From the NCBI RefSeq assembly GCF_030818895.1, contig NZ_JAUTBA010000001.1, forward strand, positions 186,001 to 250,000: a DNA stretch of 64,000 nucleotides. Reading direction: 5' to 3'. Source of the DNA: Sphingobacterium zeae (GTDB taxonomy: Bacteria; Bacteroidota; Bacteroidia; Sphingobacteriales; Sphingobacteriaceae). Position numbers and translations under genes: made by a program. Below, in pieces: positions 1 to 9,170 of the stretch. Position 1 is the stretch's first letter; every line of letters starts with the position of its first letter. The notes beneath the pieces were generated by a model. That model had not been told where the DNA came from. It saw nothing but the letters and a program-made list of their open reading frames with translations, and did not search any database.

Positions 1-658
1 GCAGTGCTGCTGCCCGGCAGATTACTTCAAAATTCTTGTGACTGTTGGGCGACCCGGCAAATACAAAGCTGAATACGCCCGGCGCCTCCTTCTTTTGGCA
101 AACCGCATGCTGCTTGGCCGATAACTCGGGTGGCGCAACAATAATTTTAGTGCGAGGAACTGCAAACAGCCGATGAAAGGCTTTGCGCAACCATTGCTGC
201 TGCACCACCAGATAATTATTGCGCCGAATATTGGGCTTGTAGATATATGTACTGAAGAGCGCAAGCAACGCGATCTTGGGTGCAAAAAAAAGATCGTGCG
301 CCTTCCAGCGATAAAAAGGAAATGCATTATGGCAGTATACGGCCCGGCGCTCGGCAATCACCGACGGACTGGTATCGTGCAGCGAAAACCAAAGGTAAAC
401 GGGACCGATCTCTTTTGATATCGAGCGCATGGACACATATTCATAATAGAGGCGGTTGACCCAGCGTTTTTTGGGCCACTGCGTTTCGATATATTCGATA
501 TGCGGGAAATCGGCCAGTGAACGCTTGTATACAAGTGCAATAACACGGTAGTCGCCCGACTGAGCCAGCACAGAAAGGCAAGCCAAACATTGCTTGAGGA
601 TGGCCAATGGGCCTGCCTCCACCAGATTGACGGCAGAAATAACGATCGTTTTGCTCAT
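1..658 (-). CDS. Glycosyltransferase, C-terminus cut by window edge
   Basis: An open frame runs from an ATG at 658 to the left edge (219 codons, no stop), beginning MSKTIVISAVNLVEAGPLAI. The start overlaps the stop of the upstream glycosyltransferase (ATGA overlap at 655-658), which fixes it. The visible part looks like the N-terminal half of a GT-B fold enzyme: an opening beta strand, then a stretch near residues 200-215 (VFSFVFAGSPNSHKNFEVI) resembling the start of the donor-binding domain in group-1 glycosyltransferases (an 'AGSPNxHKNF' element). It is the last visible gene of the polysaccharide operon and probably adds a sugar to the lipid-linked repeat unit in the cytoplasm. Donor and acceptor cannot be told. 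Confidence 0.8.
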   Translation of the reverse strand, partial: MSKTIVISAVNLVEAGPLAILKQCLACLSVLAQSGDYRVIALVYKRSLADFPHIEYIETQWPKKRWVNRLYYEYVSMRSISKEIGPVYLWFSLHDTSPSVIAERRAVYCHNAFPFYRWKAHDLFFAPKIALLALFSTYIYKPNIRRNNYLVVQQQWLRKAFHRLFAVPRTKIIVAPPELSAKQHAVCQKKEAPGVFSFVFAGSPNSHKNFEVICRAAAL

Positions 659-1794
659 CGCTTCTCTCCTTTCATTAAGCGCTCAAACAATAAAAGCCAT
701 TGGCGCATAATACGTTCCGCATCGAAATTTTCGGCCATTTCCCATGCTGCCTGGCCCATCTGCTGGCGGAGCACACCTTTTTCCATGAGCCGGCAGGCCT
801 TATCGGCAAAATCTGCACGATCGCCTTCGGCAATCAAATACCCATTCTTACCGGGTTTAATAATATCGCGGGGCCCACATTTGCAGGCGTAGGCAACCAT
901 GGGCAGACCGCTGGCCTGAGCCTCCAGCAGTGTCATTGGTAGCCCCTCGTAGCGCGAACTCATCAAGACTAATGAGCTGTGCATATACGCTTCCATAATG
1001 TGTTTGACTGGCGCGTGGAGTGCAATCTGCCCGTCCAATCCCAAAGCATGGATCTGGGCCAACATATCGGCTTTCAAGGGACCCTGCCCATAGATATCGA
1101 GCTTCCAGTCGGGACAGCGCGCTTGAATATCCTTCCAGATCTCGATCAGCTGGTCAAATCCTTTCTGATAATCAAACCGCCCGACAGCAATAGCGCGTTT
1201 CTCGGTAAGCGCTGCCCGCCGAGGTACTGAAAAGGTATTGGCGTTGGGGATAACGACACTATTTTTCAATCCCTTCCAATAGGTCAGGTCTTCATGGGTG
1301 AGCACCACAAAACGATCGTATTTTTTGGCCAAGGCCAGATCATGGCCACTGCGCCAGGTATTGACTAATTTCCAGAGTCCTTTGCGACCGTATTGCAGCC
1401 GTTTAAATCTTGAAAAGTGAATTTCAAGGACTTTCTTGCTCCCATCGGTGATGTCGTGCAGAAAACTAACATCGTGATCAAACATGGAAATGACAATATC
1501 GGCCTTTAAGGGCATAAGAACTGCTTCAAGCCGCTCGCGATGGATACGCTGCCGACGCTTATAGGAAAGTATTTTACGAAAAATGCCCAGTCCCGCATCG
1601 TCGGTATAATTGATCGCAAGGTCTACCTGGCAGATCAAAGGATCGAGTTCAAAATGAGGTGCACGTGCTTTTTGATCTGTGGTCACAACAGTCAGTTCAT
1701 GCCCCATCCGTGCCAGGTAGTTGGCCTTATTGGCCAATACGCGTTCCATGCCGCCAGCATTATATGTTCCCAAGATGCAATAGACTATTTTCAT
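655..1794 (-). CDS. Glycosyltransferase family 4 (GT-B, group 1)
   Basis: The protein starts MKIVYCILGTYNAGGMERVL, the typical N-terminal strand and G-G-M-E-R loop of GT4 enzymes. The C-terminal half has the donor-domain sequence AVGRFDYQKGFDQLIEIW and the E-x7-E-type motif SSRYEGLPMTLLEAQASGLP, the standard nucleotide-sugar site. The frame is open to 1860, but the ATG at 1794 is preferred because the family signature begins there; it overlaps the Wzy-like gene by 35 nt. The next gene overlaps by 4 nt, so these are translationally linked. It probably acts on the undecaprenyl-linked repeat unit at the inner membrane face. The sugar is unknown. Confidence 0.9.
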   Translation of the reverse strand: MKIVYCILGTYNAGGMERVLANKANYLARMGHELTVVTTDQKARAPHFELDPLICQVDLAINYTDDAGLGIFRKILSYKRRQRIHRERLEAVLMPLKADIVISMFDHDVSFLHDITDGSKKVLEIHFSRFKRLQYGRKGLWKLVNTWRSGHDLALAKKYDRFVVLTHEDLTYWKGLKNSVVIPNANTFSVPRRAALTEKRAIAVGRFDYQKGFDQLIEIWKDIQARCPDWKLDIYGQGPLKADMLAQIHALGLDGQIALHAPVKHIMEAYMHSSLVLMSSRYEGLPMTLLEAQASGLPMVAYACKCGPRDIIKPGKNGYLIAEGDRADFADKACRLMEKGVLRQQMGQAAWEMAENFDAERIMRQWLLLFERLMKGEKR

Positions 1795-3052
1795 TTTCGA
1801 CAGTAGATTTGGAAGTGAACAAAGCGCCCTGCACGCCTTCGACGCAATAAAACAGGGCATAAATCAGAAATATATCGGTAGAGACTTTAAACCAGATGAC
1901 AAACGAGAAGGCCAATAAAGACAGAAACAACAGCTTATATTGGCGGTACCTCGACAGGAATGACAATCCATGGTAGATAAAAAAGCCAGCAAAGACACTG
2001 AATCCAATTAGGCCACAATAGAGTATAAAACGGCAATAGCCAATGTCGGTGTTAAAGATCCAGCCGTCAAAAAGGCCTGTACCGATGAGCCAGGTGCGGG
2101 TATCTGTGGGCCAAACCCACATGTTCATGCTCAGTTTGTCGGTCGAATCGGTTCGAAACTCCCCCGTCTCGTAATAATTGAAGAAGCCTTCGAAAGCAAA
2201 GCGCATATATCCCCGGAAAAGCTCATTGTGCGCATAGAAGTACATGGAGATCAGAACGGCCACCAGCAGCAGAATAGTAAGAACCGTAAAGAAACGGACA
2301 AACTCTATCCGGATAATACGGTGGAATAGCCCCGTGGAAAAAAACATCGCCAGCAGCCCCATCACCCCGCCAATGGACGTGGTCCGCGCCATAATATTGC
2401 CCAGAATAAAGATGGCAAAGAAAACAATCAATAAAAGGGCCGTCAGCAATAGGGGCTTTTTCTGAAACAGGTCTCGTGTAAACAGCGCGGAAAGCATGAT
2501 CAAAACGATCGAGAACCGCACGCCGGCATTATCGAGGGAAGCACCGATGCCATACAGGCGGTCTACCTCCTGCGCGAAAGCCTGTCCCTGCTCGATATAG
2601 CGATCGACCAGAGACTGCACCCCCGGCGAGCTATCGATCCACAAGGCCAATATACACTGCGCCAGACAAACAGCCGCGAGATAATACGTGAGGATATGAA
2701 AATTGATATAGCCATGCACCTGACGGATGGCCATAATGACGGTATAACCCGCAAGAAGCCATATCGCAAAACTGAGGTAGTAGGTAGCATAGGCAAAGTC
2801 TTCGGTGCGGTTGACATCGGTAGCAATGTAACAGACCAGCGAAAAAACGAGAGCTAAACCTGTCGCCGAAAACAGCGGCCGGCTAATTTCGACCCGTTGG
2901 GCGCGAAACAGTTGCACGAACAGCAAGGGTGCACCAATACCGGCCAAAATAATTTTAGTATTGACACTGGGCGGTAGAAATGTAAAGCCGAACGAGAAGA
3001 AATAGCAGCTGACCAACAGGCCAACAAAAAAAATCAGTAATCCTTTTATCAT
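1760..3052 (-). CDS. Wzy-like O-antigen/capsule polymerase
   Basis: About 430 residues, almost all hydrophobic membrane segments (roughly ten to twelve), with one large hydrophilic loop around residues 280-330 (including FFNYYETGEFRTDSTDKLS). This is the architecture of O-antigen polymerases and ligases, which are poorly conserved in sequence. The cluster has a flippase and an initiating transferase but no other polymerase candidate, which supports Wzy. The start at 3052 (MIKGLLIFFVGLL) places the first codon directly at the first membrane helix and 4 nt after the upstream gene; a longer frame to 3139 would overlap that gene. It would polymerise repeat units on the periplasmic face of the inner membrane. 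Confidence 0.7.
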   Translation of the reverse strand: MIKGLLIFFVGLLVSCYFFSFGFTFLPPSVNTKIILAGIGAPLLFVQLFRAQRVEISRPLFSATGLALVFSLVCYIATDVNRTEDFAYATYYLSFAIWLLAGYTVIMAIRQVHGYINFHILTYYLAAVCLAQCILALWIDSSPGVQSLVDRYIEQGQAFAQEVDRLYGIGASLDNAGVRFSIVLIMLSALFTRDLFQKKPLLLTALLLIVFFAIFILGNIMARTTSIGGVMGLLAMFFSTGLFHRIIRIEFVRFFTVLTILLLVAVLISMYFYAHNELFRGYMRFAFEGFFNYYETGEFRTDSTDKLSMNMWVWPTDTRTWLIGTGLFDGWIFNTDIGYCRFILYCGLIGFSVFAGFFIYHGLSFLSRYRQYKLLFLSLLAFSFVIWFKVSTDIFLIYALFYCVEGVQGALFTSKSTVENENSLLHLGNI

Positions 3053-3056
3053 AGCG

Positions 3057-4058
3057 CTATTTATAGATGATACCATAGAAAACCCGTAGCAACAGCAGAT
3101 GATACATCCGTACTGCCCAATATTGCCTTTTGGAGGCAAACCATTGTAAGAGGCGTGTATGCAGCGACGCCGAGCGGTTTTGCAGGATATAGCGGTCGGA
3201 ACTGCTAAACCAGTTGGTCCAGCGGATATAATCTGATTTTTGCCCCGTCACCAGCAAAGGCAATTTGATCGTCAATTTGAGAAAGTCGATTCCAGGCCCG
3301 ATAGCCGATGCATACTGACTTGCCCCAAGGTAGCGCTCAATCTCGCCGATATTGGTTTCTACTTCGCGCATATGCTGCGTGGAGAACGTTTTGCTGATCG
3401 AGCCGGCATTATCCTGCCGGTAATGATACAATACGCGGTCCAGCAAACAGATGTGCGTGGCATGGACAAATAATTTTAGCGTAACCAAGAGGTCTTCGCC
3501 CATATTGGCTCCGGGTATAAAGCGGATGGAATACGCCTCATAAAGCGACCGACGCACCATAAATAACCACAGATTCCAGCGCATACGCCCCGCCAGCATG
3601 GCCTGTATGGCTTCCAAAGGAGTTGCACATGTGGGCTGCAGCATGGTACGCTCGCTGTTTTGAAAAACAAGGCACCACTGAAAGTATACGATGTCCGCTC
3701 CAGTACGCAAGGCTTCTTGCACACAGCTTTCTACCGCATCGGTCTCCAGGCTGTCATCGGCATCGACATATAGAATAAACTGGCCCGAAGCATGATTCAA
3801 CCCCGTATTACGGGCTGCAGACACGCCTTTGTTTTGCGGATGGGAAATAATTTTGACTGTAAACCCTTCTCGACCGTCCACGGCATGGGCAAACACATGC
3901 AGCATCGCCAAGCTAAGGTCGCTGCTGGCATCGTTGACACAGATAAATTCGATATGCCCATAGGTCTGCCGACGTAAAGACAGTAACGTGCGTTCGAGGG
4001 TGTCTTGTGCGTTATAGACGGGTGTGATAATGCTGACTAAGGGTAAAATTTTCATCAT
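3057..4058 (-). CDS. Glycosyltransferase family 2 (GT-A)
   Basis: The sequence begins MMKILPLVSIITPVYNAQDT, the canonical GT2 opening, followed by FICVNDASSDLS (nucleotide-binding Asp) and YVDADDSLE (the DxD metal site). The frame is open to 4166, but that extension overlaps the upstream gene and lies outside the fold, so ATG 4058 (or 4055) is preferred. About 333 residues, normal for family members in capsule and O-antigen clusters. The C-terminal third (after about residue 210) is variable and basic, probably peripheral to the membrane. It likely transfers one sugar to the growing repeat unit. Acceptor and donor cannot be predicted. Confidence 0.88.
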   Translation of the reverse strand: MMKILPLVSIITPVYNAQDTLERTLLSLRRQTYGHIEFICVNDASSDLSLAMLHVFAHAVDGREGFTVKIISHPQNKGVSAARNTGLNHASGQFILYVDADDSLETDAVESCVQEALRTGADIVYFQWCLVFQNSERTMLQPTCATPLEAIQAMLAGRMRWNLWLFMVRRSLYEAYSIRFIPGANMGEDLLVTLKLFVHATHICLLDRVLYHYRQDNAGSISKTFSTQHMREVETNIGEIERYLGASQYASAIGPGIDFLKLTIKLPLLVTGQKSDYIRWTNWFSSSDRYILQNRSASLHTRLLQWFASKRQYWAVRMYHLLLLRVFYGIIYK

Positions 4059-4074
4059 ATGCGTGTTGGATACA

Positions 4075-4953
4075 TTAGGGTGTAAAAATTCGGCTAACAA
4101 CCTCTTGCTCATACCGTTGATCTGCCCGGTCATGCTGCTTGTTTCCATCCTTGACTTCATTGACATATTTGCCGGGGATAGCTACTTTTTTGGGGGCACG
4201 CTGCAGGAACCATTCGTATTCGATATCCACATGCCCAATATCCAGGGCGCGTAACCCCAGGTGCGAAAGATCATAAGCAAGCACCGTAGCCGTGGGGCCA
4301 AGTGCCAGCAGCACCAGGTCATAGGCTCTGCCTACGCGCTCCGTTTCCAGTAGCAAGGCATCGTAACAGCTAAAGGCTTGCTGCGACAGGGTAATAATAC
4401 GGCCGATAGCCGATGCCCCTGAAAACAGGTCGTTGCCCACGCCCAGGCGGCTCATTTCACCTTCGACAATTAAAATGCGCTTGTCCTGCCAGAGTTGCTT
4501 AAGCTTCGAAAAGAAGCTAACGCAATGCGATTTATCCTGCCAATCCATATAAGGCCGTGTCACACAGGCATCGTAATAGGGCCTCGAGTAATTGAAGTAA
4601 GGGATATATTTTCGGTAATGAAACACCACAAACTGCCGCCAGAAAAAACTTCCCTGCGCATTGAGATGCTGTACCGAACGCAGGCCATAAGGGATGCAGA
4701 TCATGCATACCGCACTGTTGCTGCTCAGAATAGCACGGAGACGCTGCGAGAGCTCGTCGTCCATATCCTGAAAACCCAGGTGCTCGGTCTGATTGATCAT
4801 ATGAAATTCGCCATCGCCAAATCGGGCCATCGAAAGGTTGGACTGGAGCAGCTTATCCAAAGTTTCCATAGGGGTATGAATCTTTGGAAAAGGCAATAGC
4901 AACCTGAACAGGCGATACCGAATGGTCAAATAGCAACGTCTTATTATATTCAT
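4075..4953 (-). CDS. GT-D fold glycosyltransferase (DUF1792 type)
   Basis: 292 residues. The hallmark MARFGDGEFHMI (about residues 42-53) and the late acidic motif DIGHVDIEYEWF match the GT-D/DUF1792 family, first described as glucosyltransferases acting on glycoproteins and also found in capsule clusters. The N-terminus is basic and hydrophobic (residues 1-22) and could dock on the membrane. The ATG lies inside the stop of the preceding GT14-like gene (4-nt overlap at 4950-4953), which fixes the start. Here it is most likely one of the repeat-unit sugar transferases. Its specificity is unknown. Confidence 0.8.
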   Translation of the reverse strand: MNIIRRCYLTIRYRLFRLLLPFPKIHTPMETLDKLLQSNLSMARFGDGEFHMINQTEHLGFQDMDDELSQRLRAILSSNSAVCMICIPYGLRSVQHLNAQGSFFWRQFVVFHYRKYIPYFNYSRPYYDACVTRPYMDWQDKSHCVSFFSKLKQLWQDKRILIVEGEMSRLGVGNDLFSGASAIGRIITLSQQAFSCYDALLLETERVGRAYDLVLLALGPTATVLAYDLSHLGLRALDIGHVDIEYEWFLQRAPKKVAIPGKYVNEVKDGNKQHDRADQRYEQEVVSRIFTP

Positions 4954-5855
4954 TGTACTACAGTTGAATTTGAAGTCTGTTTACCACATACCCGTTCGAC
5001 CATCCGATCCACGAGCTCCATGTTCTTTCCGTTAAACTTGCGGGCAAACAGCAGATCGGAAGCAATCAGGCGATCAAAGTCGGCGCTGGTCCATTCGGTC
5101 AGTTCGCCCTTATGCCAGCCGATCATCCGTTGGCAATCGTGATATTCGCTGTTGGTATGATGCCGCTTCAACCGAAAACGGGAGTTCCAGCAAAGGGTCT
5201 GGATAAAGATTTCGTCGCTACAGAAGGTATGTCGATACATCTTGAGCACTGCACTTTTGTGGGTCAGGAGATAACGGACAAATGCATCGGTCACGCTGAC
5301 CCATTGGGTACCTTTTTTGAAGATCACATCTTGGTTGCGGTATAGGCCAAACAGTCCCTGCAAGCGCAAACTGAAGGCACGTGCAGCCCGGTACCAGTAG
5401 GCAGAAAGACCCTTGCCGGCTCTAAATCGGTTTGGATAAAAATGGATCCGCCGTACTTTTCTGTCGATCTCCTTGTCGCAGTTGCCCTTTTGGAAACCGA
5501 TGAACTCCTGCCCCTGATGTGCCGCAAAAAAAGCATGAATCTCATCCTGACTTTTGAGCGGAAGATCTACGCCCGACAATACATGGTAGTAAGCATACTG
5601 CTGCTGTGCAGCAGCGGTTTCAAAAAGCCGATATTCTGCCGCCACCACAGAAACATCGCCCCAATGCACATCAACGCGTGCGTTCAATACACAAAGCCGC
5701 GCATGTTGCGTGCTGAGCTCGGGCAATTGCGCTACCTTTTGATCAAAATGGATGTAGATGTCGTTGCGCTTATCGTCCAGGCAATGCACCAATTTTTGGA
5801 GGACATCAAACTCGTTATGCGCCAAAATAAGGTAAGCGTGTTTTAACCTGTCCAT
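4950..5855 (-). CDS. Core-2/I-branching-type glycosyltransferase (GT14-like)
   Basis: 301 residues beginning MDRLKHAYLILAHNEFDVL, then IYIHFDQKV and HVLSGVDLPLKSQDEIHAFF, which are conserved blocks of the beta-1,6-N-acetylglucosaminyltransferase (branch) family PF02485. Later come the block GTQWVSVTDAFVRYLL and CSDEIFIQTL, carrying the acidic residues expected near the catalytic centre. Bacterial members occur in exopolysaccharide clusters and often make branches or use UDP-xylose or UDP-GlcNAc. There is 1 nt between it and the upstream gene and a 4-nt overlap with the downstream one. A branching sugar on the repeat unit is a plausible inference. Confidence 0.85.
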   Translation of the reverse strand: MDRLKHAYLILAHNEFDVLQKLVHCLDDKRNDIYIHFDQKVAQLPELSTQHARLCVLNARVDVHWGDVSVVAAEYRLFETAAAQQQYAYYHVLSGVDLPLKSQDEIHAFFAAHQGQEFIGFQKGNCDKEIDRKVRRIHFYPNRFRAGKGLSAYWYRAARAFSLRLQGLFGLYRNQDVIFKKGTQWVSVTDAFVRYLLTHKSAVLKMYRHTFCSDEIFIQTLCWNSRFRLKRHHTNSEYHDCQRMIGWHKGELTEWTSADFDRLIASDLLFARKFNGKNMELVDRMVERVCGKQTSNSTVVQ

Positions 5856-5856
5856 A

Positions 5857-6792
5857 TTAACTATCCTCCTTTCTAGCGGGCGCTGCCGTTTTAGTCTGGC
5901 GCAGAATCTGCTGGAGTTGAGCGATGGTATCTTCGGGGAAATACGTTAGCTTGTGCAGGCTGGTCCGCAAAAAAATATCGGAATAGGCCATTGGGTAATT
6001 GCCGCCCGACAGCTTGGTCTGCAAGAGATGCGGGTAAACATCACTCACATGGAGGCCCTGCCCTGCCGATTTTCCAGCGGGCAGCAGCTGCTCGTGCAAA
6101 ATCTGAAAGAAAAAATAGTCGAGTGCCCCGTCTGCAGCTTTCCAGTAATTGAAAAGCAGCTGACACAGCTGACCGAGCAGTGCATGCCCTTTCTTGGCGA
6201 AAATAATACTGTTGAGCATCTTTACTTGATGATCTTCGTGCCAGCCCCAATAGTAGGCATAACTATTTTTCCAATAATCGGTGTAGGGTTCCTGCGCGTC
6301 CCGCTGGTACACAAAATAGTCCTGTTCACAAAACTCGGCGGGCAACTCATCTGTCAATAGAATGGTGGCGTCGAGCCACACACCGCCATAAACCTGCAGC
6401 AGCGCCAGACGGATAATATCCGAAAAAAATGTCCGGCTGATGATATCTGCCTTCCGTTTTGACCCTATAAAATCAGGTATATCGAGGTATTGTGGCAACG
6501 TATTATCGTCTACCCGAATGACGGTGTAGTCGCCCCGGTAGGTATCCACCGACTGAAAGCAGAGCTTGACGACATCCGGCAGGCGGTCGGGCTGTGTACC
6601 TTGTCCCCAATATTGCCAAATCACTTTATTGGCAGGGAGGTCCATCTTGGCTCGAAGTGGAAAATGTTCGAGCTGCCCGGCCGCTTCCCGCGCGATCATC
6701 TGATTCCAGAACGCAGCCACCTTGCGGTGTTTTCGCAAGATCTTCTGTTCACGGAGCATGCTCCAGGCTGTTTTTACGATCGACTTCTTCAT
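5857..6792 (-). CDS. Capsular polysaccharide synthesis protein (GT32-like)
   Basis: 311 residues. The motifs VIWQYWGQGTQPDRLPDVV, then YTVIRVDDNTLPQYLDIPDFI and YGGVWLDATILLTDE, correspond to the capsular polysaccharide synthesis family PF05704, related to DxD glycosyltransferases such as Och1 and GT32. The W-L-D-A segment takes the place of the metal-binding DxD. It sits between the flippase and the GT14-like gene in the same orientation. It probably transfers a hexose in the cytoplasm during repeat-unit assembly. Confidence 0.82.
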   Translation of the reverse strand: MKKSIVKTAWSMLREQKILRKHRKVAAFWNQMIAREAAGQLEHFPLRAKMDLPANKVIWQYWGQGTQPDRLPDVVKLCFQSVDTYRGDYTVIRVDDNTLPQYLDIPDFIGSKRKADIISRTFFSDIIRLALLQVYGGVWLDATILLTDELPAEFCEQDYFVYQRDAQEPYTDYWKNSYAYYWGWHEDHQVKMLNSIIFAKKGHALLGQLCQLLFNYWKAADGALDYFFFQILHEQLLPAGKSAGQGLHVSDVYPHLLQTKLSGGNYPMAYSDIFLRTSLHKLTYFPEDTIAQLQQILRQTKTAAPARKEDS

Positions 6793-6811
6793 GATATAGA
6801 TGCGCTAGTAG

Positions 6812-8269
6812 TTAAATCTTAATTCGTTTTTTCCATACACTGCGGAGTATGCCGCAAAAAAAACGGTATTCCTCCAATTGAATGAGCCAGCATACCGTAG
6901 CAAATGCCACGATATAACTGGAGAAAAGCAGGAAGGCTTCCATCCCGTCCGTGAGCTCATAGGGCAGCAGTGCGGTGCCCCACCAGACTGCGCAGCCAAG
7001 GGCGCACGATACGAATATACTGGGCAACAGATCAGACAGCTGCTGGCGCATCGAGTAATCGAGAAACCTGGCCGTGTAGTGGGTATTGATAAAAAGGGAG
7101 GCAACAGAAACGGCCACCTGCCCCCATATTAAACCAAAAATGCCATACCGCAATCCCACCACCACAGCGATGACGATGCAGATCTTTTTAATGATTTCGA
7201 GCTTGAGATAAAGATCTGACCGCCCCTTAACCTGCAATACGTTGAGATTGTAGTTGTGAATGGGCTGAAAAAGGGCTCCCAAGGCCATCAGCTGAAAATA
7301 GGGGACCGCAGGTAGCCATTTTGCACCGAGCAAGAGCCTGATAATGGGTTCGGCTGCAATGACCATCAGCGAGATCGTAGGGGCAATAATAAAGATAACC
7401 AGCTTGAGCACACGCCGGTAGGCATGGCGCAACTGCTGATCGTCGTTGCTGAACTTGGCAAACAAGGGATACGTGACCTTGTTCAATGCGGTCGAAATAT
7501 TGTTGATCGGTAGATTTTTCAGCGACTCAGCCCGGTTATAGTAGCCCAAGGTTGTTTCCGAAAATCGTTTGCCGATGACAATGGAATACACATTATTGAA
7601 AATAACGTTGAGCAGCGCAGAGAGGGTTAGCCGGATACCAAAAGCAAAATGCGTGTTAAATTTATCGCGGTCAAATGTAAAGGTAGGCCGCCAGTCGCTG
7701 TAAAACCAATACTGCAGGGTATACAGCAGATTTTGCAGCAAGGCTGAATAGACCAATGACCACACCCCCATTCCTGCCAGCGCAAAGCCAATACCTGCCA
7801 CCCCGCCCACAATAACCGACGGTAAACGCACCTTGAAGGTGGTTTTAAAATCCAGTTTCTTATCAAATAGCACGGCCTGTACATGCACAAAGCTGTCGAT
7901 GATGAGCACAATACTATAGACCCGAATGATGGGACTCAAGATGGGTAACTGATAAAACTGGCCGATCCAGGGAGCTGCAATAAATACAAGCAGGTACAAT
8001 AAGGCTGTCGTCGCCATATTGAACCAAAAAACGGTGGATAGATCGCGTTCGTCTACCGATTGCGTCCGAACGAGGCTACTGCTCATTCCGCCGTTGATCA
8101 AAACGGAGCATATATTGATCACCACATTAAAAAGTGCTATCGTCCCAAAATCTGCCGGCATCAGCAAGCGGGCCAACACCAGGTTGACCACAAAGGACAC
8201 CAGCTGTACGCCAAATTGATCCATAAATACCCAGATTGCTCCCGTTGCGACTTGTTTCTTTAGCTCCAT
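6812..8269 (-). CDS. wzx: Wzx-type polysaccharide flippase
   Basis: 485 residues beginning MELKKQVATGAIWVFMDQFG, with about twelve to fourteen hydrophobic segments. The N-terminal pattern (basic start, then GAIWVFMDQFGVQLVSFVVNLVLARLL) is typical of the MOP-superfamily polysaccharide transporters, in the lipopolysaccharide biosynthesis/WzxC branch. It would move the lipid-linked repeat unit across the inner membrane for polymerisation by the Wzy-like protein encoded downstream. It lies 19 nt upstream of the capsule-synthesis gene and 13 nt after the pyruvyltransferase. Confidence 0.9.
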   Translation of the reverse strand: MELKKQVATGAIWVFMDQFGVQLVSFVVNLVLARLLMPADFGTIALFNVVINICSVLINGGMSSSLVRTQSVDERDLSTVFWFNMATTALLYLLVFIAAPWIGQFYQLPILSPIIRVYSIVLIIDSFVHVQAVLFDKKLDFKTTFKVRLPSVIVGGVAGIGFALAGMGVWSLVYSALLQNLLYTLQYWFYSDWRPTFTFDRDKFNTHFAFGIRLTLSALLNVIFNNVYSIVIGKRFSETTLGYYNRAESLKNLPINNISTALNKVTYPLFAKFSNDDQQLRHAYRRVLKLVIFIIAPTISLMVIAAEPIIRLLLGAKWLPAVPYFQLMALGALFQPIHNYNLNVLQVKGRSDLYLKLEIIKKICIVIAVVVGLRYGIFGLIWGQVAVSVASLFINTHYTARFLDYSMRQQLSDLLPSIFVSCALGCAVWWGTALLPYELTDGMEAFLLFSSYIVAFATVCWLIQLEEYRFFCGILRSVWKKRIKI

Positions 8270-8282
8270 GTGAAATCGGTCA

Positions 8283-9170
8283 TTAAGCCAGTTGCTTGGT
8301 CAGCGCCTGGTACTTTGGTTTTAAAGGAAGGGGGAAAGCCGCTAAAAGCCGGCGCTGCAGCGCGCTCAGATCAATCTGAGAGTGTGCTTTTTCCCAATGG
8401 GACGCAAACAAGCTCCTCCAACCCGATTCGCTGGTCAAAATGTCATCCAGCTGATCAAATCCATTGTAGGAAGGGATATCAACGGAACTAAAATAATCGT
8501 CAAACTTAAATCCGTCGGTATCGATATAGCCCATTTTGATCCACAATGCCGGTAATCCATAGGCGTGGGCAACAATCAGCCCATGCAAAGAAGAGGAAAG
8601 GATATACGCGCAGTCTGTAATCTCGTCGATAATACGTTCCACATCGACCGTACGAAAATCGATTAGATTGATATCGGTTCCAAACTTTTCGCGAAAAGCA
8701 TCGACCTCTTTCCAATGTGGAATTACGCCGAGCTGCTTGGTCTTCTTTTCCTTGCCGCGAATCCAGAGCGGAAGCAACACCGCCGGGTCACCGAAGGTAT
8801 CGCAGCGCGGATACCCCATGGCCTCCAGCTTCTGACTGGTATATTTGCCGCGGACGGCATACACGCGTCCACCTCCGAACGGATCATCGGCATTCATAAA
8901 CCCTGCACCCCAAACCGACGATTTACGATTGCCCCAGCGGATAACGGATCCCACCGCAATCAAGGAGGCCTGCGATGGCCAAAGAATGTTGTGAAAGGCG
9001 GAAAAGCGAAAACGGATGAGCTGCATACTCAAATTTTTCAATCGGGCCATCGCCGAGGGATCCCAGCTTTTATACTGCACGGGAAGGCCTGTCAGCTCTT
9101 CGACCAAACGCGGGCTAAGCGCATCGCCAAAATTCTTTCCGTCCCAGTAGATCAGGTTAACCGTTTTCAT
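8283..9170 (-). CDS. Polysaccharide pyruvyl transferase family protein
   Basis: About 295 residues beginning MKTVNLIYWDGKNFGDALSP, the N-terminal signature of PF04230 (N-[FY]-GD). Later blocks SVWGAGFMN, YAVRGKYTSQKLEAMG, GDPAVLLPLW and YILSSSLHGLIVAHAYGLPALW are family-typical, including the conserved S-S-L-H-G. Members add a pyruvate ketal from phosphoenolpyruvate to a sugar, giving the polymer negative charge. ATG 9170 is preferred to 9179 because it starts at the motif; it overlaps the epimerase gene by 14 nt. Confidence 0.87.
   Translation of the reverse strand: MKTVNLIYWDGKNFGDALSPRLVEELTGLPVQYKSWDPSAMARLKNLSMQLIRFRFSAFHNILWPSQASLIAVGSVIRWGNRKSSVWGAGFMNADDPFGGGRVYAVRGKYTSQKLEAMGYPRCDTFGDPAVLLPLWIRGKEKKTKQLGVIPHWKEVDAFREKFGTDINLIDFRTVDVERIIDEITDCAYILSSSLHGLIVAHAYGLPALWIKMGYIDTDGFKFDDYFSSVDIPSYNGFDQLDDILTSESGWRSLFASHWEKAHSQIDLSALQRRLLAAFPLPLKPKYQALTKQLA

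Noticed and set aside
4495..4899. Long plus-strand open frame opposite the GT-D gene, and similar ones opposite other polysaccharide genes
   Set aside because: These overlap well-supported minus-strand genes, show no family motifs and are expected in G+C-richer coding DNA.
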